Of a stretch of DNA of 19,272 nt, positions 19,183 through 19,272 are shown piece by piece. The translations under genes were made by a program, and so were the position numbers. Each line of letters begins with the position of its first letter. Position 1 is the first letter of the stretch. The stretch spans positions 1 to 19,272 of the forward strand of contig NHNW01000121.1 of NCBI GenBank assembly GCA_002786025.1. Direction: 5' to 3'. This DNA is from Zasmidium citrigriseum (Eukaryota; Ascomycota; Dothideomycetes; Mycosphaerellales; Mycosphaerellaceae). Under the pieces are notes generated by a model. That model saw only the letters and a program-made list of their open reading frames with translations. It was not told the origin of the DNA and ran no database searches.

Positions 19183-19272
19183 GGTTAGGGTTAGGGTTAG
19201 GGTTAGGGTTAGGGTTAGGGTTAGGGTTAGGGTTAGGGTTAGGGTTAGGGTTAGGGTTAGGGTTAGGGTTAG
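19141..19272 (+). repeat. terminal telomere repeat, right chromosome end
   Basis: The tract reads TTAGGG, TTTAGGG, TTAGGG, TTTAGGG and then 17 TTAGGG units plus TTAG, continuing to the window edge. The G-rich strand points outward, as expected for a right-hand chromosome end. TTAGGG is the usual telomere unit of filamentous ascomycetes. The two TTTAGGG variants are confined to the inner 26 bases. The join to unique sequence is abrupt at GGTAC/TTAGGG. Confidence 0.98.

Noticed and set aside
1..19272. CRISPR array, tRNA or rRNA genes
   Set aside because: No regularly spaced repeats with unique spacers and no tRNA- or rRNA-like sequence were recognised; the sequence is eukaryotic subtelomere.

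Overview
This window is the right-hand end of a chromosome of a filamentous ascomycete (Pezizomycotina). The last 132 bases are a TTAGGG telomere on its G-rich strand, running out at the window edge. Everything inward carries the mark of very strong repeat-induced point mutation (RIP). CpA and TpG are almost gone, TpA (CTA, TAG, TATA) is everywhere, and CpG is not depleted. I see no intact gene. Read through the stop codons, however, several long ghost reading frames remain. Their stops fall mostly where Gln (CAA/CAG) or Trp (TGG) codons would have stood, and conserved motifs survive in register. These are old protein-coding genes killed mainly by C-to-T changes rather than by indels. The exact species cannot be named.

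Layout. (1) Positions 1-7138 are a saturated RIP block. In it I found only one CpA (3822) and no TpG. It holds the 3' part of an unrecognised minus-strand gene (1 to about 900) and a divergent plus-strand gene (about 1080-7128) for a very large SNF2-family helicase/ATPase. The SNF2 gene is cut by at least four introns, each carrying a palindrome of one shared family (TAAACTAAA...TTTAGTTTA). Splice sites, branch points and reading-frame phase agree for three of the four. They resemble the hairpin-forming introner-like elements known from Dothideomycetes. (2) Positions 7139-7156 are a short internal telomeric tract (TTTAGGG-TTAGGG-TTAGG) placed exactly where RIP saturation changes. (3) Positions 7157 to about 13750 are a minus-strand non-LTR retrotransposon. 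It has a Gag-like ORF1, and an ORF2 with an APE-type endonuclease and a reverse transcriptase whose catalytic FADD has become FANN. A 1.7 kb tail of unclear content ends against the internal telomeric tract. (4) Positions 13973-14220 hold two 98-bp direct repeats ending in a strong 23-bp-arm hairpin. (5) Positions 14349 to about 18720 are a minus-strand gene for a Mph1/FANCM-type DNA helicase with an unusually long N-terminal region and one ordinary 53-nt intron. (6) Positions about 18720-19140 are gene-free subtelomere, followed by the telomere.

How it fits together. The content is typical of a subtelomere that lives by duplication: helicase families, a LINE element and telomeric junctions, all recognised as repeats and inactivated by RIP. 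The different degree of RIP on the two sides of the internal telomeric tract suggests two blocks with different histories. The inner block may once have ended at a telomere that was later capped or invaded by the outer block. Both helicase genes are ghosts here; living paralogues may exist at other chromosome ends.
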